From contig NZ_JAGGPT010000006.1 in the NCBI RefSeq assembly GCF_018613715.1, positions 434,001 through 498,000 of the forward strand: a DNA stretch of 64,000 nucleotides. The letters run 5' to 3'. The notes below the pieces were generated by a model. It was not told the DNA's origin and did not search any database. It saw only the letters and a list, made by a program, of their open reading frames with translations. Positions 28,089 to 36,553 of the stretch are shown piece by piece. The translations under genes and the position numbers were made by a program. This stretch comes from Chryseobacterium sp. ISL-6. Lineage in GTDB: Bacteria; Bacteroidota; Bacteroidia; Flavobacteriales; Weeksellaceae. Position 1 is the stretch's first letter, and each line of letters opens with the position of its first letter.

Positions 28089-28096
28089 CAAATTTA
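28089..28096 (-). promoter_or_regulatory. -7 box for glutamine synthetase III
   Basis: Minus-strand TAAATTTG, 21 bases before the ATG at 28067. It fixes the start codon choice. Confidence 0.55.
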
Positions 28097-28259
28097 CAAA
28101 AAAAATGAATCGAAAACATTTTAACCCTAAAAAATATAGGGGTAATATGAAAAAAAATAATTTCTAACTGTTGATTGAGCTTTTAGAAGATGTCGTAAAA
28201 ACTAATATTGATAAAATGCTTGTTAAAAGATACTTAAAATAAAATTGACCAAAGAGTCG

Positions 28260-28267
28260 TATATTTG
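28260..28267 (+). promoter_or_regulatory. -7 box for the 563-aa conserved protein
   Basis: TATATTTG lies 15 bases upstream of the ATG at 28283. The upstream TTG candidate at 28265 would lie within the box and is therefore unlikely. Confidence 0.55.
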
Positions 28268-28282
28268 TGTGAAATTTATTTT

Positions 28283-29974
28283 ATGACAAATTCTAGAGCA
28301 AGAGAAACAACAGAGGCTATTGAAAGATTATATATTTCTATGAGACATTTGTTTTATAGAGGGTTTTTTAAGCCAGGGGGTGTTTCAGGAGAAAGTATCA
28401 GAAGTTTGTTAAAAACAATCAACCCTGAAATTTATGGTACCATGAATGTTCCCAATAAATTGGAGCTTGATGGTTTGATGTATGTTTTAGACAGACTTCC
28501 TGAAGGAATTGAGGAATGTGCTTTTATTCATCTTACATCAGATGAGGGTTTTGATAAAGGAAGTTTCGAACCTATTGTTCCTAAAAAGAGAAGGAGAAAC
28601 TGTTATAGAATAGATGAACACCAGATGAATATTGAAGTTCTTTTGGGACGTTCAGAAATCTATGATATTCTTACTCACTTAACATTCTTATTTATTGAAG
28701 CCGATAAGATCCGTAATCTGGCTTTCATTCAGGATGAAAACTGGAAACCTACGCGGGCTTTTAAAATTATCGAAGAGGTAGTAAAAGGTGAAAAGAAATT
28801 TAGCAGAAGGGAAAAAGAAGTAGCACTTATTCATTTGTCTTCTTTAATAGGAAGAACTTTTGAGGAAACATTAAGGGCTTATAATACTTTTGGTGATGAT
28901 GAAAATCCTGATCGTTTATTTAAGATCATTTACAACTTAGGAAAAGTAAGTTTAGATGATGCTAAACAAAGCAGAGAAAGAGAAATTCATTTCAGTGCTA
29001 TATTAAAGGAAAGAGTAGGGCATCATTATTTTGGAGAGAAGTGGGCAAATAAAGTGAAGGAGATTTTATTTGAAAATAATCTTCATATGCGTCCTTTGCA
29101 TATTATTTCAGCGAATATGCACTCCGTAAAAAATATGTTGTATGCCAATGATGCTTTGAAGAAAAAAGATCATAAGGAAGTAGACTATAAATTATATGGT
29201 GAAATTTCTGATAAAAAAGATCTTCGTGATAAAGTTTCAAAATATGCTGCTGATCAAGGATTGATTTATATAGACGACAAAAGTGGAAGTAATATAGATG
29301 TTCAGATCATTGATTTAAGTAAAACAGAGCTTAAAAATACACCTTTCGGACATGCAAAATATTCAGGAGATGATGTAATCATGGTTTTTGACTATGCTTT
29401 CGGGGAACAGGCTTTTGAAGTAATGGATGAGCTTTTAAGACCTTTCGAACATACAGGAGAAGTCTATATGATGAAAGTGAAATCTGTTTCTATCATGGGT
29501 AAAGCAGGAATCCTAAATGGAGCAAAAGGAGATATTATGATTCCTACTTCTCATATTTTTGAAGGGACAGCAGATAACTATCCTTTTGAAAATGCTCTAA
29601 AGCTTGATGATTTTAAGGATGATGAACTGAAAGCTTTTGAAGGGACAATGATTACCGTTTTAGGAACTTCGCTTCAAAATAGAGACATTTTATCTTACTT
29701 CATGAATACTTCATGGAAAGCGATAGGTCTTGAAATGGAGGGTGCACATTATCAAAAAGCAATTCAGGTAGCATCTAAGATCAGACATCATATTGCACCG
29801 GATCTTTTTGTTTGCTACGCTTACTACGCTTCGGATAATCCATTGGAAACGGGAAGCACCCTTTCTTCTGGAGGTTTAGGACTTACCGGAGTGAAGCCAA
29901 CATACCTCATCACTTTAAAGATCCTTGAAAAGATCTTACAAAGCGGAAAGAAAGAAGTTTCTTCTAAAAAATAA
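28283..29974 (+). CDS. conserved Bacteroidetes protein (DUF6909-like) with phosphorylase-like C-terminal region
   Basis: 563 residues, no signal peptide or membrane helix. I recognise the N-terminal style (TNSRARETTEAIERLYISMRHLFYRGFFKPGG) as a conserved uncharacterised family, probably the one named DUF6909, but cannot verify it. The C-terminal third looks like the nucleoside phosphorylase/hydrolase fold: KSVSIMGKAGILNGAKGDIMIP and then GLEMEGAHYQKAI, where the family carries a Met-Glu substrate motif (EMExA). The gene stands alone next to glutamine synthetase. A nucleotide-related function is inference; no reaction can be named. Confidence 0.7.
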   Translation: MTNSRARETTEAIERLYISMRHLFYRGFFKPGGVSGESIRSLLKTINPEIYGTMNVPNKLELDGLMYVLDRLPEGIEECAFIHLTSDEGFDKGSFEPIVPKKRRRNCYRIDEHQMNIEVLLGRSEIYDILTHLTFLFIEADKIRNLAFIQDENWKPTRAFKIIEEVVKGEKKFSRREKEVALIHLSSLIGRTFEETLRAYNTFGDDENPDRLFKIIYNLGKVSLDDAKQSREREIHFSAILKERVGHHYFGEKWANKVKEILFENNLHMRPLHIISANMHSVKNMLYANDALKKKDHKEVDYKLYGEISDKKDLRDKVSKYAADQGLIYIDDKSGSNIDVQIIDLSKTELKNTPFGHAKYSGDDVIMVFDYAFGEQAFEVMDELLRPFEHTGEVYMMKVKSVSIMGKAGILNGAKGDIMIPTSHIFEGTADNYPFENALKLDDFKDDELKAFEGTMITVLGTSLQNRDILSYFMNTSWKAIGLEMEGAHYQKAIQVASKIRHHIAPDLFVCYAYYASDNPLETGSTLSSGGLGLTGVKPTYLITLKILEKILQSGKKEVSSKK

Positions 29975-29994
29975 TTTAATTTAAAATTAAATAT

Positions 29995-30026
29995 AAACCT
30001 CAGGTGTGTATGCATTTGAGGTTTTT
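29995..30026 (+). terminator. Terminator after the DUF6909-like gene
   Basis: An 8-bp stem (29995-30002 with 30017-30024) closes a 14-base loop and is followed by T residues. Confidence 0.75.
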
Positions 30027-30033
30027 TGATTTT

Positions 30034-30158
30034 AAACACGGATAGCATTAATTATTTTCACAAATAGCACGAATATATTTGTGTTTAAACCGTGTAAGTA
30101 TTTGTGCCATTTGTGGTTAAAAAAAATCTCTGTTATCTGCTAAATCCGCGAGATTTTA
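30034..30158 (+). repeat. Degenerate TTTGTG-rich intergenic sequence
   Basis: The gap between two plus-strand genes carries spaced TTTGTG units (TATTTGTGTTT, GTATTTGTGCC, CATTTGTGGTT) plus an opposing CACAAATAGCACGAATAT, then an 8-bp stem (AAAATCTC with GAGATTTT, ending at 30157). The wording resembles short intergenic sequence that recurs in many flavobacterial genomes, from memory. No ORF is present. Whether it is a mobile repeat, an mRNA hairpin or decay product is unknown. Confidence 0.4.
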
Positions 30159-30191
30159 AATTTAATTATCTTTAGATACAAAATTTTAAAA

Positions 30192-30659
30192 ATGAGCTCA
30201 GTAATACAACTATCAAAAAGATTCAGGGAAGTTTTACTTGATGGATTTTGGATTGCCAATACCAATTTTAAAGATCAACTTTCTGATGTAACCTGGGAAC
30301 AAGCAACGAGAAAAGTTGGTTCTCTGAATACCATTGCGGCTTTAACCTTTCATATTGATTATTATATTGCAGGAATTGTTAATGTATTTGAAAGTGGGGA
30401 TCTTGAAATAAGAGATCAATTTAGTTTTGATCTTCCTCCTATTGAATCTCAGAAGGATTGGAAAGAATTATTGAATAAGCTGTGGTTAGACTCCGAGAGG
30501 TTTGCTACATTGCTTGAACAAATGCCTGATGCTAAGCTGGATGAAGTTTTTGCAGACGAGAAATACGGAACGTACAGAAGGAATATCGATGGAATGATTG
30601 AGCATAGCTACTATCATTTGGGTCAGATTACTTTGATAAAAAAACTGATGAATCCATAA
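30192..30659 (+). CDS. DinB-like four-helix bundle protein
   Basis: 155 residues, cytosolic. The pattern of a DinB/YfiT-type metal-dependent bundle is visible: TIAALTFHIDYYIAG gives the first His, and MIEHSYYHLGQITLIKKL gives the paired His residues near the C-terminus. Such proteins are often thiol transferases in low-GC bacteria, but functions in Bacteroidetes are unknown. It stands alone between the TTTGTG-rich gap and the M1 peptidase. Confidence 0.85.
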   Translation: MSSVIQLSKRFREVLLDGFWIANTNFKDQLSDVTWEQATRKVGSLNTIAALTFHIDYYIAGIVNVFESGDLEIRDQFSFDLPPIESQKDWKELLNKLWLDSERFATLLEQMPDAKLDEVFADEKYGTYRRNIDGMIEHSYYHLGQITLIKKLMNP

Positions 30660-30792
30660 CAATAGATTTCCATTCAGAATCATTTTCTTAATATGCGGGG
30701 AAATAGAATTAAATAAGATGAAAATCCTATATAACTCCGCATTTTTGAGGATTTTGGATAAATTACTTACCTTTAAAAAAAATAAATTTTAA

Positions 30793-32637
30793 ATGAAAAA
30801 GTCGATTGCAATCATTTTTGCTTTTATCATTTCACAGCTTCAGGCCCAACAAATACCTTATTATCAGCAGGCTGCGAAGTACAAGATGGATATTGATGTT
30901 AATGCAGAAAAATTTACTTACCAGGGAACCCAGACATTAGAATATTCGAATAACTCACCGGATGAACTTAATGTGGTGTATTTTCATTTATATTGGAATG
31001 CTTTTAAACCTAACTCAATGATGGATCAAAGAGTAGCAGGTCAAGGTAAAAATGGTGATTCAAGATTGCAAAAGGACGGAGTTTCAAGATTAGCTTCTAT
31101 TCCTAAAGATCAGGAGGGAGCGCAAAATATACACTGGATCAAACAGAATGGGAAAGACCTGAAATTTGAAATCCAGGAAACAATAATGAAGGTTTATCTG
31201 AGTGAACCGATCAAGCCAAACTCTACGACATCTTTCACTATGGAATGGGATGCTGTGATTCCACAACAGATTCGAAGAAGTGGACGAAATAATAGAGAAG
31301 GAGTAGATATGACCATGACGCAATGGTATCCCAAAATTTCAGAATATGATTATGATGGATGGGCTACATTTGATTATATAGGAAGAGAGTTTCATGCACC
31401 GTTTTCAGACTTTGATGTTACCATTAAAATAGATAAAGATTATGTAATAGGAGCAGGAGGAATCCTTGAAAACCCTACGGAAGTAAAAGGCTATGATGCC
31501 AACGCAAAGATTAAAACTGAAAAAAATAAAAAAGCAATATGGAAATGGACTGCTAAAAATATTTTGGATTTTGCATGGAGTGCGGATAGAGATTACGTTG
31601 TTAACGGTTTTGATGTTCCAAATGGGCCAAAGGTATTTTTAGTATATCAGAAAAACGATAAAACTAAAGTTTGGGGTGAAGCTCAACCTTATGTTACTAA
31701 ATATTTCCAGATCATGAATTCGCATTTTGGAAAATATGCCTATCCTACTTATGCTTTTATCCAAGGTGGAGATGGTGGAATGGAGTACGGAATGTGTACC
31801 ATGATTTTAGGGGAATCAAAAGATATGGAAGATTTAATGGGATTAATGGCTCATGAAGGATCACATTCCTGGTATCAGCAAATGCTTGCTACTAATGAAT
31901 CAGTTCGTCCGTGGATGGATGAAGGATTTACAAGTTATGCAGAAGGCTATGTAATGAATCAGCTATTTCCTCCAAAAGATAAACTTCCTAATCCTTTTGT
32001 TGATAGATTAAACGCTTATAGAAGTTTTGTGAAAAAAGGAATTGAAGAGCCGGCTGTATGGTTGGGAGACCATCATGATAACGGGACATCTTATACTTTT
32101 TCTACCTATGTGAAAGGAGAGCTGTTTTTGGTTGAATTAGGATATATAGTTGGTGAAGAAAATCTTTCGGAGATTCTGAAGCAGTATTTTGATAAATGGA
32201 GTTTAAAACATCCTACAGATAGGGATTTTCTTCATATTGCGCAGAAAGTATCCGGAATGGATCTGAAGTGGTTCCATCATTACTGGATCAATACCACAAA
32301 AACTATTGATTATGGAATCAAAGATGTGAAATATGATGCAAAGTCTACCACTGTTACTTTGATTAATAACGGACAGGTACCTATGCCTATTGATTTCAGC
32401 GTTGTGACGAAAGATAAAAAAATTGTTACTTATCAAATTCCTACTAATCTTACGCATACATGGAAACAGAAAGATGCGTATGGGGATTTTAAGACAATGA
32501 ATTACTGGCCATGGACTCAGAAAGAATATACCCTGACGATTCCTTATTCTAAATCTCAGTTAGAGGTTTTAGGAATCGATTTTAGTCAGCGGTTAGCTGA
32601 TGTAAATATGGAAGATAATTTTGTTGAAATTAAATAA
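30793..32637 (+). CDS. secreted M1-family metallopeptidase
   Basis: Zinc aminopeptidase-like enzyme, 614 residues with a signal peptide (cleaved near LQAQ). The zinc motif is HEGSH at 354-358 with the third ligand Glu377 in WMDEGFTSYAE, the normal HExxH-18-E spacing. The GxMEN substrate motif appears as GGMEYG. The M1 N-terminal beta domain (YKMDIDVNAEKFTYQGTQTL) precedes the catalytic domain. It probably degrades peptides in the periplasm. A strong terminator follows. Confidence 0.94.
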   Translation: MKKSIAIIFAFIISQLQAQQIPYYQQAAKYKMDIDVNAEKFTYQGTQTLEYSNNSPDELNVVYFHLYWNAFKPNSMMDQRVAGQGKNGDSRLQKDGVSRLASIPKDQEGAQNIHWIKQNGKDLKFEIQETIMKVYLSEPIKPNSTTSFTMEWDAVIPQQIRRSGRNNREGVDMTMTQWYPKISEYDYDGWATFDYIGREFHAPFSDFDVTIKIDKDYVIGAGGILENPTEVKGYDANAKIKTEKNKKAIWKWTAKNILDFAWSADRDYVVNGFDVPNGPKVFLVYQKNDKTKVWGEAQPYVTKYFQIMNSHFGKYAYPTYAFIQGGDGGMEYGMCTMILGESKDMEDLMGLMAHEGSHSWYQQMLATNESVRPWMDEGFTSYAEGYVMNQLFPPKDKLPNPFVDRLNAYRSFVKKGIEEPAVWLGDHHDNGTSYTFSTYVKGELFLVELGYIVGEENLSEILKQYFDKWSLKHPTDRDFLHIAQKVSGMDLKWFHHYWINTTKTIDYGIKDVKYDAKSTTVTLINNGQVPMPIDFSVVTKDKKIVTYQIPTNLTHTWKQKDAYGDFKTMNYWPWTQKEYTLTIPYSKSQLEVLGIDFSQRLADVNMEDNFVEIK

Positions 32638-32650
32638 AACAAAGAAAAAT

Positions 32651-32682
32651 AAAAGAGGAGTATTGAAAAATACTCCTCTTTT
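32651..32682. terminator. Bidirectional terminator between the M1 peptidase and the second GG peptide
   Basis: A 14-bp perfect stem (32651-32664 with 32669-32682) around a GAAA tetraloop, with T runs in both directions, lies between the two convergent genes. Confidence 0.9.
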
Positions 32683-32714
32683 ATTTTAATATAATATTGA
32701 GAATGACTAAATGG

Positions 32715-32897
32715 TTACCATATTACAGGTGAACCACAATCCTGGATCGAAACTCTGCAGTTAGGAACAAGGCATGGGTTAATAGGGCATTTGGTACCTG
32801 GGCACAATGCCGGTACACCACTAGGCATAGGACAAACTACATCTCCGCCTGTTATAGACTTTAATGCACTTCTTGACATTTTCTTTAAATTTTTCAT
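32715..32897 (-). CDS. GG-leader, Cys-rich bacteriocin-like microprotein (60 aa)
   Basis: Begins MKNLKKMSRSALKSITGG, a leader ending at Gly17-Gly18, then a Cys/Pro-rich core (VVCPMPSGVPALCPGTKC and on) with six cysteines. The open frame continues upstream to 32978, but a TAnnTTTG box at 32925-32932 lies between, so the ATG at 32897 is the start. This is the second such gene in the window, with a core unrelated to the first. No C39 transporter is near. Family-level role (secreted peptide of unknown activity) is from general knowledge of Chryseobacterium. Confidence 0.75.
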   Translation of the reverse strand: MKNLKKMSRSALKSITGGDVVCPMPSGVPALCPGTKCPINPCLVPNCRVSIQDCGSPVIW

Positions 32898-32924
32898 ATT
32901 ATTTTCTTTAAATTGATTGGATAA

Positions 32925-32932
32925 CAAATGTA
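32925..32932 (-). promoter_or_regulatory. -7 box for the 60-aa GG peptide
   Basis: Minus-strand TACATTTG matches TAnnTTTG and lies 27 bases before the ATG. It argues against the longer reading frame. Confidence 0.5.
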
Positions 32933-33138
32933 TTTTAAAACAGTCCCTCGTAACAGGATGAATATATAAGTGTTTCATTTGATTTAATAAATGCAGCTGT
33001 ATAGCTCTTAACTGTGATTTTATAAAATTATATAGCTGAATCTCATTTAATTGAGATAAAATTAATTTGTATTTAATTTTTTAATTGTAAAGGTTTATTT
33101 TTACAGTTATTTTCAAACCCTTTTAGTTTAAAGAATAA

Positions 33139-33900
33139 ATGAATTCTATCGTTATAAATATAGGAAACAGCAATATCAGATTTGGACTTTTTGATGATGA
33201 TAACTGTGATATTTCATGGGTAATTAATACAAAGCCCTATAGAACGGCTGATGAGTTGTATGCGCAAATGCTCATGCTTTATCAGACTTATAAGATCGAA
33301 CCTAAGGATATAAGCAATATAATTATTGGTTCAGTAGTGCCTCAGCTTACCAAAGTAATGAGCTCAGCCATAAAAAAAATTCACGGTATTCTTCCTGTAA
33401 TTGTTGATAGAAATACCCCTTCTGAAGTACAGGCAAAATCTAAGCAGATGGGAACTGATATTTATGCTAATCTTGTTGCGGCACACACCATGTATCCCGA
33501 TCGCAAGAAAATTATTATTGATTTTGGAACGGCACTTACGGCGAGCTGTGTTACAGAAACAGGTGAAACCCTTGGGGTTATTATTGCACCAGGAATTATA
33601 ACCTCATTAAATTCTTTGATCAGTCAAACCGCCCAGCTTCCTGAAATTGAATTGAAGAAGCCGAAATCGGTTCTGGGGCTTGATACTGTAACGTGCATGC
33701 AAAGTGGAATGGTATATGGGTTTCTGGGGATGGTAGAAGGCTTCGTAGACCGTATTAATGAAGAAGTAAATGATGACTGTTTTGTGATAGCAACAGGAGG
33801 TGTTTCTCATGTTTACAAACCATTAACGAATAAAATACATATCACAGACCGACTTCATACACTAAAAGGATTGTATTTTTTAGGTAAAGATAGATCATGA
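33139..33900 (+). CDS. coaX: type III pantothenate kinase
   Basis: Phosphorylates pantothenate, the first step of coenzyme A synthesis. The 253-residue protein has the ASKHA phosphate-1 motif IVINIGNSNIRFGLF, the IIDFGTALTASCV block with its catalytic Asp region, GVIIAPGI and ATGGVSHVYKP. This acetate-kinase-like fold identifies the type III enzyme rather than CoaA. The stop overlaps the start of the GNAT gene (ATGA). Confidence 0.95.
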   Translation: MNSIVINIGNSNIRFGLFDDDNCDISWVINTKPYRTADELYAQMLMLYQTYKIEPKDISNIIIGSVVPQLTKVMSSAIKKIHGILPVIVDRNTPSEVQAKSKQMGTDIYANLVAAHTMYPDRKKIIIDFGTALTASCVTETGETLGVIIAPGIITSLNSLISQTAQLPEIELKKPKSVLGLDTVTCMQSGMVYGFLGMVEGFVDRINEEVNDDCFVIATGGVSHVYKPLTNKIHITDRLHTLKGLYFLGKDRS

Positions 33901-34427
33901 AAGAATTCCCAATAATAGAGACAGAAAGACTTATTCTTTCAGCATTGAATACGGAAGATATTCCTTATGTTGTAGAATATCTGCAGGAGAAAGTTTTTTC
34001 GGAACTTACTTCCAATATTCCGTATCCTTATTCTGTAAAAGATGCTGAATTCTGGGTGAAGATTTCCCACGAAGCTTTTGAAAATAGATCAGGATACACT
34101 TTTGCGATTCGAAATAAAGAACATAAGATAATTGGTGCTATTGGAATTCATGATAGGGGTGATGATAAAGCAGAATTAGGTTATTGGCTGGGCGTTCCAT
34201 TTTGGAATAAAGGCTATGTAACAGAAGCGGCATCAGCTGTTGTTGATTTTGGCTTTAAAGAATTGGGATATAATAAAATATTTGCTACTCATTTTTTTCA
34301 CAATCCATCTTCAGGCCGTATCATGCAAAAGATTGGAATGGAGAAGGAAGCTATCTTAAAACAACATCTCAAGAAGGATGGAGAATATTTTGATATTTCC
34401 ATGTATTCTATTTTTAAGAAAAAGTAG
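33897..34427 (+). CDS. GNAT-family N-acetyltransferase (RimJ/RimL type)
   Basis: 176 residues with the RimJ-like start IETERLILSALNTEDI, central ELGYWLGVPFWNKGYVTEAA (acetyl-CoA binding motif A) and ATHFFHNPSSGRIMQKIGM (motif B). Such enzymes acetylate ribosomal N-termini or small molecules; the substrate is not evident. It overlaps coaX by 4 bases and is likely co-transcribed with it. Confidence 0.92.
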   Translation: MKEFPIIETERLILSALNTEDIPYVVEYLQEKVFSELTSNIPYPYSVKDAEFWVKISHEAFENRSGYTFAIRNKEHKIIGAIGIHDRGDDKAELGYWLGVPFWNKGYVTEAASAVVDFGFKELGYNKIFATHFFHNPSSGRIMQKIGMEKEAILKQHLKKDGEYFDISMYSIFKKK

Positions 34428-34483
34428 CTTTATTTGATTATATTAGAGATGGCTTTCTATCGAAGGCTCATTAAACTAATACT

Positions 34484-35434
34484 ATGAAAAAAATAACTAT
34501 TTGTTTTTTCTTATTATCTCTTTTTATTATCAATGCACAGACAAAAGTAGCTGGGACTTATCATGTTAGTTCTGGAAATCCAGATGATGGGGGATATCAC
34601 TGGATGCTTTTTGAGAATCATAATTTTGCTATGGTTACTTTTGGGCAGATCATTGCCGGAAAATGGAGTATAGACGATAAAAATGTAATTTCATTTACCC
34701 CATCTACTCCTAAATTTCCCTTCGATGTTTATGGCAGGTATGATTCCGCTCTTAAAGGAACAAAAATTATGTTTGATAATTTTGATATCAATGCTAAAAC
34801 GTATATAGGAGATACCGATCAGGGAGTACAGCCCATTTTAGGTGAAAATGCCAATTGTCTCCCATATCCATTGCTAAAGGAGTTCAATAAGGATTTTAAA
34901 GATCTTGTTTTATCAGTGACTATGTTTGATCAGACAAAGGAAACATTTTATGTGGCAGAAAATAAAAAATATAATGATTTTATTATTATGTATTATTCAT
35001 CTGCAACAAGACTGCGCCCATTTACTGCACGCCTGAAAGGGGGTCAATTGTATTTCAGAGATGATAACCGTCCTTCTTCTCCAAGAAAAGATATTAGTCC
35101 AAAAGAATTAAAAGAGATGGGAAAATTTGTTAGCGAGGGTGTATCAGCGGTTTCAAAAGAATTTATTATCAGTAATAAAGCCTACAATATTGAATCTTAT
35201 GGGCCAGGAGAAAGGAGCGCGGATTTAGATGAAGAAGCTTATTTAAAGTACAATTACAATTATAACGATGCAAAAGAAATTTATACAGCAAAAGAGCCAA
35301 ATGCCGTTTCAGAAGATGATGCATACCACGATCTGAATACCTTATATAAATATCGTAGAATTGAGTTAAAACCTAATCAGAATTCATATAAGAAAATAGA
35401 GAAGAGTATCTTCAATATTACCTGTAAGGACTAG
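34484..35434 (+). CDS. secreted protein of unknown function
   Basis: 316 residues with a signal peptide (MKKITICFFLLSLFIINAQ). The mature part is rich in aromatic and polar residues, with a beta-rich start (VAGTYHVSSGNPDDGGYHWML). I recognise no domain. No lipobox or T9SS sorting domain is seen, so it is probably periplasmic. It is convergent with tadA; only two bases separate the stop codons, with no clear terminator. Confidence 0.75.
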   Translation: MKKITICFFLLSLFIINAQTKVAGTYHVSSGNPDDGGYHWMLFENHNFAMVTFGQIIAGKWSIDDKNVISFTPSTPKFPFDVYGRYDSALKGTKIMFDNFDINAKTYIGDTDQGVQPILGENANCLPYPLLKEFNKDFKDLVLSVTMFDQTKETFYVAENKKYNDFIIMYYSSATRLRPFTARLKGGQLYFRDDNRPSSPRKDISPKELKEMGKFVSEGVSAVSKEFIISNKAYNIESYGPGERSADLDEEAYLKYNYNYNDAKEIYTAKEPNAVSEDDAYHDLNTLYKYRRIELKPNQNSYKKIEKSIFNITCKD

Positions 35435-35436
35435 TC

Positions 35437-35868
35437 TTATCTTTTTGATTTAAAAAAATCTTTTACAATACCGGAACATTCATGTTCCATAATTCCTGTT
35501 ACAATCTCCGTTTTAGGATGAAGACTAAGGTGTTTATTAATAAAGCCCCTTTGCTCATCTCGTGCTCCAATTACCACTTTGGAAATTTGTGACCATGAAA
35601 GAGCTCCTGAACACATTACACAAGGTTCTAATGTAACATATAATGTACAGTTGATAAGGTATTTTCCTCCCAGGAAATTGGCTGCTGAAGTAATGGCCTG
35701 CATTTCTGCGTGGGCAGTTACATCATTAAGCGTTTCCGTCAGGTTGTGTGCTCTTGCAATAACACGGTTATTGGAAACCACCACGCACCCAATAGGAACC
35801 TCATCTTTTTCAAGAGCAATTTCTGCTTCCTGAAAAGCCATTTTCATGAAATATTCGTCCGTAAACAT
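35437..35868 (-). CDS. tadA: nucleoside deaminase, likely tRNA-adenosine deaminase
   Basis: Zinc deaminase converting adenosine 34 to inosine in tRNA-Arg. The catalytic motifs are HAEMQAI (His53, Glu55) and PCVMCSGA (Cys83, Cys86). At 143 residues it has the size of TadA, although related guanine or cytosine deaminases share these motifs. Its start overlaps the stop of the preceding gene by one base (TAATG), indicating coupling. Confidence 0.88.
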   Translation of the reverse strand: MFTDEYFMKMAFQEAEIALEKDEVPIGCVVVSNNRVIARAHNLTETLNDVTAHAEMQAITSAANFLGGKYLINCTLYVTLEPCVMCSGALSWSQISKVVIGARDEQRGFINKHLSLHPKTEIVTGIMEHECSGIVKDFFKSKR

Positions 35869-36497
35869 TATTCAAAACTCATAGTTAGTGGAAGCTTAAA
35901 TCGATATCTCACAGGATCTCCATTGATAATAGCAGGAGAAAATTTTTCTGAAAGAGAATATAGTGCAATTTGAGCTTGCCTGTTGAAGGTAAAATTGTCG
36001 CCTTGTGCTTCTACATTGCTGATAGTTCCATCTTTTTCTACGATGAAAGCTACAGTGGCTTTTACTATTTTCGTTTCGGAAAGAACGCCATCTATATAAA
36101 AAAGGTGGGCCACTTCCTTTCGCAATGCATTAATACCTCCCGGATAATCTGCAGATTTATCTGTAATAGGAAAGATATCTGGGGCTTTTTCCGGCGATAT
36201 CGTTTTGTTTTCAAGCTGTAATCTGTTGAGATCTTCTGTGTTTTTTATTTTTAACAAAGCGCCTATTAAAGCAACATTCTCAATGCTGTCCATCTTTTTC
36301 ATGAAAAAAAGAAAATCCTGCTTAATGGAAGCTTTTTGAAAATTGCCTGTCTCAGCATCAAACTTTTTCTTAAATTCAGTATTCAGCATACTGCGATGCT
36401 GGTTATAGTAAGATTTCACAAGCTTAAATTCTTCCTTTTGTTGAGAAAAGAAAACCGAAGAAATAAAGCAACATAAAAAGAGAAATAAAGATTTCAA
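35868..36497 (-). CDS. secreted TonB C-terminal-like protein
   Basis: 209 residues with a signal peptide (MKSLFLFLCCFISSVFFSQ). The C-terminal half resembles the TonB C-terminal domain: YPGGINALRKEVAHLF, KATVAFIVEKDGTISNVEAQG and FSPAIINGDPVRYRFKLPL. There is no proline-rich spacer or membrane anchor other than the signal, so it is probably periplasmic and not a normal energy transducer. The start is TTG; no better in-frame ATG is visible upstream. It overlaps tadA by one base. Confidence 0.8.
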   Translation of the reverse strand: MKSLFLFLCCFISSVFFSQQKEEFKLVKSYYNQHRSMLNTEFKKKFDAETGNFQKASIKQDFLFFMKKMDSIENVALIGALLKIKNTEDLNRLQLENKTISPEKAPDIFPITDKSADYPGGINALRKEVAHLFYIDGVLSETKIVKATVAFIVEKDGTISNVEAQGDNFTFNRQAQIALYSLSEKFSPAIINGDPVRYRFKLPLTMSFE

Positions 36498-36553
36498 TTT
36501 TGAGATATTTATGTAAAAATAGTCAAAAAAAACTAAAATTAAATGAAACTAAT

